From Diadema setosum (taxonomy: Eukaryota > Echinodermata > Echinoidea > Diadematoida > Diadematidae), in contig CM067072.1 of assembly GCA_033980235.1 (NCBI GenBank), positions 29,114,059 through 29,178,058 on the forward strand: a stretch of DNA of 64,000 nucleotides, written 5' to 3'. The notes under the pieces were generated by a model. It did no database searches and was not told the origin of the DNA. It saw nothing but the letters and a program-made list of their open reading frames with translations. Position 1 is the first letter of the stretch; each line of letters begins with the position of its first letter. Shown here piece after piece: positions 47,071 through 58,623 of the stretch. The translations under genes were made by a program, and so were the position numbers.

Positions 47071-47211
47071 CAATACATGACGTATTTTCCGGCGTCTCTA
47101 ATCTGAAACCCGCCTGATCGCAGAAACATGTGGAAACGCCGTCAATGAAGGCGCATATAGTATTATTGCCACACAGATTGGAATCGTCTGAGCACGTTGC
47201 ATTCGGGTCCA
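47071..47211 (-). CDS. Exon 10: EGF-like, without the DxDEC start
   Basis: 141 nt, phase 1/1, acceptor TTTGGCAG, donor GTATGT. Encodes DPNATCSDDSNLC, C-A-F-I-D-G-V-S-T-C-F-C and ends E-N-T-S-C-I-G. It has six cysteines, but the calcium-binding start DxxEC is replaced by D-P-N-A-T-C and the hydroxylation Asn/Asp is not in its usual place. It is probably a non-calcium or weakly binding EGF. Confidence 0.82.
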
Positions 47212-47263
47212 CTGCCAAACAGAATGGGACAAACAGTAAATGATAACATTATACATTATTTCC

Positions 47264-47935
47264 AGGTCGAAAAACCAGTAGAAACCAGTAAGCATTTTCA
47301 ACTGGTCTTTACTGGTCTTAACTGGTCTTAACTGGTCTCAATGAACTGGTACCAGTTAAAACCAAAAGGCAACTCCAACTTTCCAGTAACAAAATAAGCA
47401 ATTCTAATTGCGAAGCCAGTTGATACCAGTTGAAGTCGTACGGGTACTAGTTAATACAAACTGAAGTCGTACTGGTACTAGTTGATACCAGTTGAAGTCG
47501 TACTGGTACCAGTTGATACCAGTTTAATCATACTGGTACCAGTTTATACCAGTTGAAGTTGTACTGCTTACCAGTTGAAACCAGTAAATGTCTAGTGGTG
47601 ACCAGTTGATACCAGTTCAAGTATCACTCTGTACCAGTAGGTAACAGTTCCTGCCAGTTGAAGTCTTACTGGTACCAGTTGATACCAGTTCAAGTCTCAT
47701 TGTGTACCAGTTGATGCTAATTGAAGTCTACTGGTCTATAAATTGATACCAGTTCAAGTCTCAATGTGTACCACGGTACCACTTGATACCAATTGCAATC
47801 TACTGGTACAAGTTGGATACCATTTCAAGTCTCGTTGTTTGCCAGTTGATACCAGTTTGAGTCTTGTACCTGGTACCAGTTGATACCAGTTTAGTCATAC
47901 TGGTACCAGTGAGTACCAGTATTGCTCATGACACC
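47264..47935 (+). repeat. CCAGTTGATACCAGTTGAAGTC minisatellite, left array
   Basis: Degenerate tandem units built on ACCAGTTGATACCAGTTGAA and GTCGTACTGGT (about 23-46 bp period), with an initial inverted stretch ACTGGTCTTAACTGGTCTTA at 47300-47340. It lies in the 47212-51480 intron. Confidence 0.85.
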
Positions 47936-48239
47936 AGCTGAAGTCTACTTTTTGAATGCGATCAGTTCATCAAAATGAATTAAAAAGTAAACAAAACAAC
48001 ATAAAACTAAACATTTGACATGATTTAACTTGGACTCTTAATGATTTCAACTAAATTCAACTGGAATCAATTTAAATCAGTTGACAATTTAACTAATACA
48101 GACTGTATTTTGACAAGTTTGTGTGTATTTGTGCGTGTGTGTGCTTGTGCGTATGAGTGTTGGTTTGTATGCAAACAGTTAGTTGACACAATTTGAAACC
48201 CATGTACCTACCTGACTGGACTTGCTTACCACTTCATTC

Positions 48240-48288
48240 CAGATTTAAACCAGGGAGGTAATTTCCACCTCCCTGTTTAAACCCAGTG
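48240..48288. repeat. Hairpin TTTAAACCAGGGAGGT / ACCTCCCTGTTTAAA
   Basis: TTTAAACCAGGGAGGTAATT followed by TCCACCTCCCTGTTTAAA: a stem of about 15 bp with a short AT loop, inside the minisatellite-bounded segment. Confidence 0.6.
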
Positions 48289-48565
48289 ACTAAAACATTG
48301 ACACTCTGATACCAGTTGATTCCAGTTGATTTCTATTGGTTTATACTGGTTCTATTGCTCATGAATATTCATAAACTATTCAAATTTTGTTTGTGAAATA
48401 GATAACAGACTGTTGAATTTCATGATTTCAATAAAGTCTGAAATTTATTAGAAAATTATCTAATATCATTGCCTTGATATTCACAATTTCAGCTTGTACC
48501 TTTGATGAGATATTTTCATATTTTTTATAATAAAAGTGCAATCTACTTGGTAACCATGACTTTAA

Positions 48566-50060
48566 AGGGGAAGACTAGTAACTGATCTGTGGGAATCAGT
48601 GGGGATGGCGGGGGATGATTGTTCCAATCCTTGCGGGATTCATTCAAAAGTACATCATAATTATATCTATTGTTGAGTGAAAATTATTTACTTCAGAATG
48701 GTCTCATATTCAAGTAATGTGCAGTTCAATGTTTCCTAGTTAGCATGCCTGTACAGTGTCGGGGCGATCGTGAACAGCCCGTTAATGATCGCCCCGACAC
48801 TGAACAGGCATGCTAGCCTGGAAACATTGAACTGCACATTATTTATTTATTTATTTATTTATTTATTAATTTATTTATTCATTTATTCATTTATTTATTC
48901 TGTGTTCTTTGTACAGGGTAGTCTCTTCAGTACATAGAACTGCTTTACAAGAGAGCCCTGTATTACATAAAAAATATAAAAATACAATTTATAATTTGAA
49001 ACAAATAAGTTACAATCTATAACAATATATTACATAAAATACAACACAAAATACAAGTTAAAAAGGCAATCAAAGTATAAAATTGAATATGATATAAGTT
49101 GAATAAAATGTATAACAACGTAAAATTAAAGTACGTCTTACATTCAGGATAACAGTATACATTTATTATAACCAGTAAAATATAACACATGATTGAAAAA
49201 ACAAACAAATGCGATATATCTATTATCCCCTATCCCCACCCCAACCGTCCCCTTTTCCAGATAAAACAGTGTAGTTACTGCGGCAAGGTGTTTTTGTGTA
49301 AACAAAAAAAAAAAAAAACACGAAAAAAGTGTATACGGTCGACAAGAATATATTCAGCTAAAATGAAAACAAATATCAAACTCTCATATTTACGTAATTT
49401 CTTTAAGTATTCAAACTACATATGAATTTGTACATGAATTGAATAGTCACTGTTTGGTTTGGGTAAAAAATCAGATGGCAAAAATACACAAAAATTAAAA
49501 ATCAAAAGTCAAAACTTCAACGTTTACACTGTTTCTTAAAGTTTTCAAACGACACAGAAGTTTGAACTTGAATAGGTAACATATTAAAATACAATGTGCC
49601 TTGATACGAAAATGTTGACCTCATATATTCTGTACGTGGTTTAGGAACAAAAAGAGGATTATTTGCAGCATATCTTGTATAATAATATATCGGTCTATTG
49701 GAAATGAGTTTTTTTAAAGACATGGGTGTACGATTACTGATAATTTTAAACATCATTATACAATGATTGAATTTAATCCGTTGTTGCACTGATTGCCAAT
49801 TAAGCAACCTTAACAAATTATCAGTTGATGTATATCTATCAGCATTAAATATCATTCTATGATAGCGCATCTGTTTTGAGCACGTTTAATCTTGTTATAT
49901 TGCATTTTGTCATATTACTTGAATGTGAGACCATTCTGAAGCAAATAATTTTCACACAATAGATATATAATGTACTCTTAAATGAATCCCACAAGGATTA
50001 GAACAATCATCCCCCAGCATTCCTACTGATTCCCACAGATGCAGTTACTAGCCATCCCCT
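48566..50060. mobile_element. TTAA-flanked palindromic MITE, interrupted by a LINE
   Basis: TTAA at 48562-48565 and 50061-50064. Arms match 35423-36175 (ATCCTTGCGGGATTCATTC; GAATCCCACAAGGATTAGAA). Its full centre is retained here: GTGTCGGGGCGATCGTGAAC mirrored by GATCGCCCCGACACTG. A LINE fragment fills 48838-49912. Confidence 0.75.
48838..49912 (-). mobile_element. 5'-truncated LINE fragment with (AAAT)n tail
   Basis: The 49870-49517 frame (117 codons) encodes an RT C-terminus: L-L-R-L-L-N-W-Q-S-V-Q-Q-R, C-I-M-M-F-K-I-I and S-T-F-S-Y-Q-G-T-L-Y-F-N-M-L-P. The 3' UTR contains CAGGGCTCTCTTGTAAAGCA on the minus strand. The tail (TTTA)n at 48840-48900 abuts ACATTA, echoed as CATATTA at the other border. 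Confidence 0.75.
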
Positions 50061-50278
50061 TTAAAGCATTACAGCTAAATGGCCCTATATAAATGAATGG
50101 AATATCCCTGGTACTAATAGGTCTGGGATGTAGGCTAAGCCAAGATGTACTTGTACTAAGGATAGGCTTTTAGACTAGCCGTAGGATTATGATTGGTATT
50201 AACAATGTCTTGACATATGTTTGTTCTGGTAAACATCCATATGCATCAATATAATTCAACACAAAATTAATTTTGTCA

Positions 50279-50480
50279 ACTGGATCCCAGAACATGATTC
50301 CAGTTGATACCAGTTGATTCCAGTTGGACGAATATCAGTTGAATGCATACCAGTTGATACCAGTTGAATGCATACCAGTTGATACCAGTTGATACCAGTT
50401 GATTCTAGCCACGCATTCCAATTTCCATATTGAAACCAGTTGCCTTAACTGGAATCAACTGGTACCAGTACCAGTTGCTA
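50279..50480 (+). repeat. CCAGTTGATACCAGTTGATT minisatellite, right array
   Basis: About seven units of ACCAGTTGATACCAGTTGAA type, ending in the inverted form ACTGGAATCAACTGGTACC. It pairs with the 47.3 kb array, bounding a 3.2 kb segment; a single remnant lies at 48310-48350. Confidence 0.8.
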
Positions 50481-51480
50481 ACTGTTTTTGTTTTTGTTTT
50501 GTCGACGTGGGTTGCGTAACTTGGGATTAAGTGGATGCCTATATGTAGGCTAAGTTCTTTCCATGTCACTGGTTCAGCTAAGATATAGTGTACTACATTT
50601 CTCTATTACAAATCACAAACTCGAATCAACTTGTGAGAGCTGTTCAAGAGGACCTGTTCTAGGCTACGTCAACAAAATATCGCCAACCGGGTCTAGAAAT
50701 GTTTGAGTGCACGAGTATACGTACCGCAGCGTATACTGTATAACTTGTAAGCGTATAGGATAGGCTATGGGTACACTGTAGAGAACGTGGACGTGCTATA
50801 GGGAGAACACAACAAAACAAAGCTCCTATTGAACCCTACAAATCGAAGCGCAAGAAATGCACCCATGATATAGTTTTGTTGATAGATCTTCGACAATCTT
50901 CGTATCAGATCGCCACCATTAATCTATATCTAACAGCGCCCCCTTAAACCCAGGGTCGAATTCCCTTTAAATAAAACGTTGTAGACTTTTGATTAAATAA
51001 AGTATCATTACTGTTTATATAGATTTGAAGGATCAGGATAACAATAACCAAAAGACGCGATCAATTCTGCCGTCGACAGGGTCGCATCAGGCTTAGCGTG
51101 TACAAAGATAACTTTTAAAGTGACGAGCAAAAGTCAGTTTGTGTTTGTACAGTTACAGACCAGTTCCGTGTCCACCTGGCTAATGTCTTTTTGCACAGAG
51201 GGAATCCTTTGGTCCATACACACCTTCATTGTATATATACCGAGTCATTATTGTGATTACTTCCATAGCAATAAAGCTGCTCTCACCGATCTTTCGGCAT
51301 TTAACGAGAATGACTGATCGCAAATCTCCATCTAAGCGCTCGCTCTTCTGGTAACATTATTCTGTTGAAACCACGCGACAAAACAACAACAACAGCAGTA
51401 CTACAACAACAACAGCAGTACTACAGCAGCAGCAGCAGTCAAAAAAAAGGCAACAAGGTTGGCAAAGAACCGAAACTCAC

Positions 51481-51600
51481 GCTCGCATTGGGAATTGTTC
51501 ACCAAAAGGAATCCATCAAGACAGCTACAATTATAGCCCGGCTCTTCGTTTGTGCATCTCTGATCACAATCATCCAGACCTAAATTGCACTCGTCAATGT
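51481..51600 (-). CDS. Exon 9: calcium-binding EGF
   Basis: 120 nt, phase 1/1, acceptor TTTCACAG, donor GTGAGT. Starts DIDECNLGLDDCDQRC with N-E-E-P-G-Y-N-C-S-C-L-D-G-F. The C-x-x-x-C spacing (CDQRC) is that of fibrillin/LDLR-type cbEGFs. Confidence 0.87.
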
Positions 51601-53001
51601 CTGTGAAAGGAACAGAACAATCAATGAACTTTTCTTTACATAAAAGTTCAGATAAATCGTCCCTACGTTTGATAAATCTGCCACATCCCTTTCTAAGGCA
51701 GGAAATAAAAAACGATACGACACCATTAACAGACATCCAGCAGATAAATAAAAAAGAAGAAGTAATGAACAGGAATGCTTTGAGAGTTACAGATCGTTTT
51801 CAAGCTTTCCTTTATTCTATTTTCCCTGTAGTTTAGCACTATATGTCAACGGGCGGTCCATTGAAAACGAAATCCTGCCATGCAAATCTTTGCCTCAACA
51901 TTAGCATGCCACATATTGTTTAAGCAAAATTTAAAGGGGTTGATCAGTGAAAATTTTCGAAAGAAATTCAATCCGTTAGACTTTCTTTGTAATGGAAATC
52001 TCTGCAATGCATCGTATTATTCATAATGAAGAAGTAGTAGAATCGAATGCAGTTAAATGAATAAGCCAGTTAGGAGTTAGCTCATGTGCATATTTAAGTA
52101 CCAAATTGTATGACCTTTCTTTCTTTTCCTCAGTTGATAAGGAACCTCACTTGTTTTCAAAGCGGAACAAATGTATAATAACTACTTGTAGCTGGCCCGA
52201 CAAAACAATACGTGGAATTCATCAATCATGTTCGAACAAAGGATGAAATGGCGTAGACCAGGTGACTATAGAAAGGTCCACGATTAACGCTTGGGAAAGC
52301 ATCCACTGCATTATTTTGCATTGATTGTATTAACAATCTTTTTGCATTGATATTACCAAATACCACTTTTGCTGTCAGGTGGATGTGCTGGCAAGCACCA
52401 TTTAGGATTACTTGAATAATCATTACATCACAGATGCTTATCCCAGTGTATTTCAAAACCAACTTGCCCAGTTGGTACAAGTGACCCTTTTCTGCTCATG
52501 CGCAAAGTGGAACTCCGAACTGGCTTTATTGATTTAGAACAACATGACACGAAACAACATAAGATTAAAAAAAAAAAAGAAGAAATGAAATGACACTTTG
52601 ATTAAAATAAAGAGTCGAGTCAAAGTAGGACAATCATACACGATAGCTGAAAGCCATGTGGTGGGTGCAGTTGAAAGTGTGAAGGTATTGAACATTGTAA
52701 AATAAAACCTGTATGCTTCACAATTGACATAAACGAGGAAAATAATGTGAACAATCTCTAGCAGTGACCGCGGTAGCGTCAAAATAAACCGTTCTCTGAT
52801 TGCTGTATTTGCATGGTGACGACGACGTTGGTGGGCTTGGGTGCAAAATTTCGTTATGTGATCTTACACAATGAGCCATCATAATGTTTAAACAATGTCT
52901 GTGGTTGTCAATAATAACATGTCACACATTAAAAAGAAACACTTTAATCAGAGTTACTGCTCAGATTAGTCATTAGTGAAAATAGTTCGGAAGATGCTCA
53001 C
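51601..53001. other. Intron without recognisable element
   Basis: AT-rich, no coding or repeat signature identified. The same holds for 53894-54625 (poly-T), 57550-57910, 58624-59056, 59189-60087 and 60214-61489 apart from the microsatellites listed. Confidence 0.5.
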
Positions 53002-53118
53002 CCTCGCAGTTTGTTCCATCGCCCTGGTAGAATTCGCGGCATTCGCAGCTGAACGAACCGATGCTGTTGATGCAGTTCGCGTTGACGTCACAATATCCCA
53101 AGTCGCACTCGTTGATAT
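53002..53118 (-). CDS. Exon 8: calcium-binding EGF (short form)
   Basis: 117 nt, phase 1/1, donor GTGAGC. Starts DINECDLGYCDVNANC with C-I-N-S-I-G-S-F-S-C-E-C and ends YQGDGTNCEG. The loop between the first two cysteines is shortened to four residues (C-D-L-G-Y-C). Confidence 0.88.
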
Positions 53119-53446
53119 CTGTGAGGGGGAGCAGAAGTCCGTTCATGAAGTCATCACACAATAATACAAATGATGCGCAGGATCGGTGAGAATTGGACAC
53201 GCGAGATTAACTTTGGATCTGTTTAAACCCACGCTTTCGCTCTCATGGATGATTTATGTCTGACGAATTTTGTTTTCTACTTTGTAATCCAGGGATGCAT
53301 TCAACAAAAGGACAAGCGTTTCTTTTTTTAGTCGGTTCAGTCGTAATTCACACCCCTAATTCGTTATGGATCTAAGCTTTCGTCGGTGTTTGTTCCGTCA
53401 TTTATTTACATAAAGAGATATAACCTTGTGTTTTTCCATTATTCTA

Positions 53447-53893
53447 CCGTATGTCCCCCCAAATTGCAATGGTACCCTCTGCAATGATAAATTTAAAAAT
53501 AGTGAATCAATCCAAGCACAATTTCAGGGTACAAAACTATAACTCGTTGCCCACATCTTACAGAAAACCCCATTCAATTTGCTTCAGTGGTCAAAGAGAG
53601 ATGAGGATTTTTGTAGAGCATGTCAGGAATCCCTTCCCTCCAAGTTCTGTCTGTTGTATTTACACATTAATATGCAGTTCCAAGAGCATCTAAGTTCTAA
53701 ACTTGGAAGAATCAGACTCATGACATGCTTTACAACAATCCACAGTTCTCTGTGACCACTTAACCAAATTGAATGGGGTTTTCTGCAAAATAGAGCTAAG
53801 ATGTTATATTTTAAGACCCTGAAGTAGCATTAAGACGGGTTAATCATATTGGGCGTTATCAATGCAAAAATCAAATAATATTTGTTTAGGGGA
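53447..53893. mobile_element. Palindromic GTATGTCCCC MITE, uninterrupted copy
   Basis: Left ACCGTATGTCCCCCC, right AGGGGACATACTGTA. Inverted arms AACCCCATTCAATTTGCTTC and AATTGAATGGGGTTTTCTGC; central CATGTCAGGAATCCC / GACTCATGACATG. Confidence 0.75.
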
Positions 53894-54625
53894 CATACTG
53901 TATATAAATCATTGCATGTACTTTTGAAACTAGCTTCTACATATTTCGCATTACATTTTGATGATTTTGATATCGTTTTGTCCTGTGATATGTATACTGC
54001 ATAAAAATAATGGTTGTGCCATGTTGTTGTGAAATAATAAGGTATGAAAAATAAGATTCAAAGGTAGATTCAAACAGAATCATCGTTAACTATCCAGATC
54101 GTGTCATTTTGGCACAAGTTGAAAGCAAAAAAAAAAAAGCAAAACAAAACAAAACAAAACGACAAAACTCACTGACAGAATTGGAAATTGGTTCCTTTTT
54201 GCTTGTTTTAGATTGTCCACAATAATGTCGATAATATTCTAGAAATGTAACGTCGTGATGTTTGACAGATATTTCCTGGACGACACCTGTAGGGTTGTTT
54301 TGCAAAGAAACATATTTGATTTTTCTGCGCCGCCTCTTAAGGCATATATTCACAGCAACATGCTATAAGATATTCACTACCTTCGGCAACATGTTTATGT
54401 AAAATGTCAATATTCTTTTTTTTTCCTAATGTGTGGCTAATTTGGTATTCTGAAACATACATAAGCTCTAAAATAAAATTCAATCAAGTCTCCTTATGTT
54501 GTAGTTTTCTTAACATTAGTACCTCTGGCCTCATGAAATCTCCTTTAACGACTTTTTTTTTTTTTTTTTTTTTTTTGGTGTGTATGACATTAACTTGGTG
54601 CCTGTGTGTATTTGATTCATTATAC

Positions 54626-54754
54626 CTTCACAGGTCCCGTTCGCTGTTTCGTTGTACCCGTTGAGGCAGGGGCACTGGAATGACCCGGCAGTATTGTCGC
54701 ACTCGGATCTCTCAGGACATGTGTTAAGGCTCTGATCGGCACACTCGTCAACAT
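54626..54754 (-). CDS. Exon 7: calcium-binding EGF
   Basis: 129 nt, phase 1/1, donor GTATAA. Starts DVDECADQSLNTC and continues C-D-N-T-A-G-S-F-Q-C-P-C-L-N-G-Y; six cysteines. A long poly-T tract lies in the following intron on the plus strand (about 54552-54575). Confidence 0.87.
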
Positions 54755-55086
54755 CTGGGAGGGGCAGGGAAAGTGATGGCAATATTTCATAAGCTTCACG
54801 CCGACACAAAGAGAGACTCCTCTCCATATTGCATACTTGCAATAGAAGATTGAACAAATAAAAATATACTTCCGGTGAATTTGGATAAGAATGGATGGTG
54901 GAGTCTTATAGGAAACGATAGACAATATTCATCCTAGATTATAGTCTGTTTGTTCTTGTTCATGATTTTATTGAATTCTTAATGAATTCATTCATTTACA
55001 CATTATGCATACACGCGAGCTGAAGATGCAGTAAGGACACATTAACTACTAATAAAGCATCGTAGGCTAATTGCCGTTTTGCTTAC

Positions 55087-55332
55087 CAACACAAGTAAAG
55101 CCATTTCCCACGAAACCAGTATTACATTTACACCGGTAACTTCCGACAGTGTTCATGCAGGTTGCGTTGTGGTGACATGCGTCTGTCCCCACCTCGCACT
55201 CGTTGATGTCCTCACAGAACGTGCCGTTACCCGTCCAGCCGCTGTTACACGAACACCGGAAGTAGCCAATCTCGTTGATACACGTGGCTTGTTTGTGGCA
55301 GTTGTGTGCGTCATTTCGGCATTCGTCTTCAT
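55087..55332 (-). CDS. Exon 6: two EGFs in one exon
   Basis: 246 nt, phase 1/1, acceptor GGGATAG, donor GTAAGC. Module one starts DEDECRNDAHNC and ends NGTFCE; module two starts DINECEVGTDAC with C-M-N-T-V-G-S-Y-R-C-K-C. Twelve cysteines in all. It is one of only two exons here carrying two domains, suggesting intron loss between neighbouring EGF exons. Confidence 0.88.
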
Positions 55333-55528
55333 CTATCCCACAGGAAGTAAAAACGTAGCTGGATCACTGACTCAATTTGAGTAGATCATGAAGTCATGTC
55401 AAACTCAATGTACTGATGCCATCTTTAATGAATAATCATGTAGCTCGTCGCACTGAGCTATTACAAAGAGGCCTACAGCTTTTCCAAATAAGTTGTGATG
55501 AATGTACCTACAATATCTGGCTGATTGG

Positions 55529-55530
<2 letters not shown>

Positions 55531-55591
<61 letters not shown>

Positions 55592-55833
55592 TAATAATAA
55601 GGTCTTATTTACCCAGGGTAGCCTCTTCAGTGTTACCACTGCTCTATCAGAGGGCCCTGCCATTATTATTACCCTAGCGTTGCCAGGTACCCATTTATAC
55701 ACCTGGGTCAAGAGGGACATAGTGGGTAAAACATCTTGTCCAAGGACATAAGCACTGGGCGGGATTCGAACTCGGGTCCTCCGATCGGGAGTCGGGAGTC
55801 TTATCCACTATGCCACAGCACCCCCACTACAGG
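55531..55833 (-). mobile_element. tRNA-derived SINE with 9-bp TSD and (ATT)n tail
   Basis: TGATTGGAT flanks it exactly (55522-55530 and 55834-55842). On the minus strand the head reads TGGCATAGTGGATAAGAC (A box) and GAGTTCGAATCCC (B box). A body with GGGTACCTGGCAACGCTAGG follows, then a 3' domain CAGGGCCCTCTGATAGAGCA...CTACCCTGGG and TTATTATT tail. The 3' domain matches the LINE tail at 48912-48960. Confidence 0.88.
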
Positions 55834-55862
55834 TGATTGGATGTTTTTTGCTAGCTGATATA

Positions 55863-57549
55863 CACTCAGCAAAAAAAGAAAGTAAACATTTTTTGGAGGT
55901 CATATTTTTCATACAAGACCTTTATCAAAATCAGTGTATTATATACCATATTAAAGGTAATTTATTTATTATTAAGTTCATAGGTTGATTTAAAAGAAAA
56001 CTTTAGGCATGAGTGAGCACATTCGTGTTTGTCCTCCAAGGCACAAAATTAAAAATGGCAAAAATTGACATGTTCTCTTTCATTTGCAAATGCCTTTCAC
56101 GATAACATTGACAACAAAAGACCAGTTTAACACAATGAGAGACATTAATGAAATAGGAAAAATAAGTTTTTGTTCTCTTTATCTCTTTATTACCTTTAAG
56201 AAAAACAAAGTGGGAAACTAAACTGGAAAAAATACGAATTTTCTGTCAAGTCAAACTTCAAATGACATAGGGAATAAAAAACATAAAGATGATTAAATGA
56301 GCAGAATTTCTTTATTTATTTCTTTTAAACTAGTGATTTAAAATCCATGTGACAATTTCAAGAACCTAACATCATGAACATTACTTACAATTTCTTCATT
56401 TGAAAAAATAAAAGCTCAAATTTGTACCATTTTTGGAAATTATTACTTCTTCTCTTATTTCATTTGAATTTAGACTAGACATAAGATGCTTTATTTTCCT
56501 CCATTATTTATAGCCTTCATTGGTCTTTTAGGCTTTAAAGATATCATAGAGATCAAAGGTTTGATTTTGCAACTTGATTCATGTTTCTTTTTGTGTGGAA
56601 TTTGTTGTTTGTTCTTATTGTTCTATGGAAGAGTACATACGCATGAATGACAACTTGTTCAGTTCAACTTTTACTTTAGTGCCCTGGAAGAGAAAAACAA
56701 TGGTGTTCAATAAGGCATTGAGTTTCCCTTTTTGATGACCTACCAGGCTGGTAGCCAAATAAATGTGACCGTGCACCTCAAAACGAACATAAAGTCGCAC
56801 ACACTGATTTTGCGTGAGGACTGAAAATAAGTGAAATGGGTCAACCTAGCTGAACTTGACTTTTTCATATTTTCTGAAAGAGCGGGTCTTCTTTTACATT
56901 ATGCTAAAATTTGGTATCTTAAAACGGGCAGGAAAGTGTGTTTTTTTAGCAGTTTATCTCTAACATTTTTGGCAGAATAGTGTGATTAGGTTTGTCTTTA
57001 GAATCCCTTTTTCATTTCTGAAAAACCTTGTCCACACTCTTCACTTTCAACTCTAATAACTTTTGAAAGGATAGTGCTACTGCTTTGGAAGTTGGCATTA
57101 ATTATGGACAGAATGTGTTAATGAGGCATGCTTAATTTCAGTTTAATCTGATAATCCCTTCATTGTTGTTACTCTGGTGGTTTACTTCCAGTTTTTTGTC
57201 CCATTCATCGCACAGCAAGCACGGTTTGGTAAAGATTAAGCGCTTGAATAGACACTGTACTTCAGAGCCTCTTTTCTCAGTTCACACTTTTCCTGAGTTT
57301 GTGCTTTCTTTCCAATATTTAGATAGGTAAGGAGAGTGCATTTGATTTGAGTTATACATCATTTTAAAGCTTAAAGTCTGCTCTTTCAGAATATGGTCTT
57401 AACTAAAAATTCATGTCTGGTGACTTTTTGTTTGTTTTGAGGTGCAGGGTCACAAATTACCTTCAATATGGTATACATTAGCTTTCAGCCAAATATTCTA
57501 TGAGAAATCTAAACTTGAAAAAGCGTTTACTTTCTTTTTTTGCTGAGTG
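55863..57549. mobile_element. Non-autonomous Tc1/mariner-like element
   Basis: Inverted ends CACTCAGCAAAAAAAGAAAG at 55863 and CTTTCTTTTTTTGCTGAGTG ending 57549, each preceded or followed by TA (TA target duplication). No transposase frame. It contains the GTGACC MITE at 56765-57453. Confidence 0.8.
56765..57453. mobile_element. ~690-bp GTGACC MITE, copy 2 (opposite orientation)
   Basis: Left end GTGACCGTGCACCTCAAAAC and right end TTTTGAGGTGCAGGGTCAC; reverse complement of 22842-23530 at high identity. It is nested inside the Tc1-like element 55863-57549, flanked by AAAT on both sides. Confidence 0.8.
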
Positions 57550-57910
57550 TATCATTATACTAGCTTCCAAGAAACAACCAACCATCCTTGAGAAAGCAAT
57601 AACTTGTACACTTATAATTATAGTTATTTTATCTATTCGGACCTTGTGACCTCAAAAAAAGGTCGCTCATGGAACATGACGGAATTTGACCGGGACACCA
57701 TGTATTGTAGCTATAAAAGTGACGTTGCGTGACGTTGAAGTTCATTTGTTTCTGCCACTACCATTGGTAACTGTACGACAAAAGAATATAGATAAATTCA
57801 ACATTGGTCCCGTCAAAGGTCAATGGGTCAAAGGCGAATTCAGAGCGTGAGAAGGGTCTCGCAGGAAGACTTATGTGCACTCGCTCTATGTCGTACAGTA
57901 TCAAATTAGT

Positions 57911-58334
57911 GGGTGCTGTTCGTTATTCCAAAGGTTCGCTATTCCGAAGGTTCGTTATTCCGAAGGTTCGTTGATCCGAAACACACAAATTCCCTATACC
58001 TAGAGGTTCGTTAATCCGAAAATGACAAAGGGTTCGTTGATCCGAACTTATTTTGTGGCGTTATTCCGAAGGTTCGTTATTCCGATGATTCGTTAATCCG
58101 AAAATGAAATTCGGATTAACGAACCTTCGGAATAACGAATCTTCGGACTATTATCTAAAGAGCCTTCGGAATAACGAACCTTCGGAATAACGAGCTTTAG
58201 GATTTAAAAGAACGCGGCGAAACAATAGAAGACCGCTGAGCGGGAGCGCCGCTGTTTTCCTGGAGCGTGTAATCTGCCAAGGCGCCTAAAGAGCCTTCGG
58301 AATATACGAACCTTCGGAATAACGAGCTTTAACC
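57911..58334. repeat. GGTTCGTTATTCCGAA palindromic minisatellite
   Basis: At least ten sense or antisense copies of TTCGTTATTCCGAAGG and the variant TTCGTTAATCCGAA. The orientation flips near 58110 so the two halves form a hairpin. A spacer 58205-58290 is GC-rich and unrelated. Confidence 0.85.
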
Positions 58335-58497
58335 CAAATTAGTAACAGCAGTCACATAGAGTTCACTGAAAAGCAACAACAATGCCCACAATAAGTCTTC
58401 TGTTTAACGCGTTAATTTCCTGTCTGTAGTTATATGTGTGAGATTCGTGCACATTTGACTCACTGGCACAGGAAAGGGTACACAAATACAATCTAAC

Positions 58498-58623
58498 CTG
58501 CACAGTCATTGGGAGATCCACTGCCCACATAGCCGTCGAAACAGGTGCATGTGAACGAGCCGATTGTGTTGTTGCAGTCTGCGTTCGTGTCGCACTGGTC
58601 GGGATTTAGGCATTCGTTGATAT
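58498..58623 (-). CDS. Exon 5: calcium-binding EGF
   Basis: 126 nt, phase 1/1, acceptor CTTTCAG, donor GTTAGA (weaker than consensus). Starts DINECLNPDQC and continues C-N-N-T-I-G-S-F-T-C-T-C-F-D-G-Y; six cysteines. Confidence 0.87.

Noticed and set aside
47264..50480. CRISPR-like array
   Set aside because: Units are degenerate and contiguous, with no spacers, in a eukaryotic intron; it is a minisatellite.
55416..55751. Poly-Asn frame of 111 codons
   Set aside because: Produced by the (AAT)n tail and body of the SINE.
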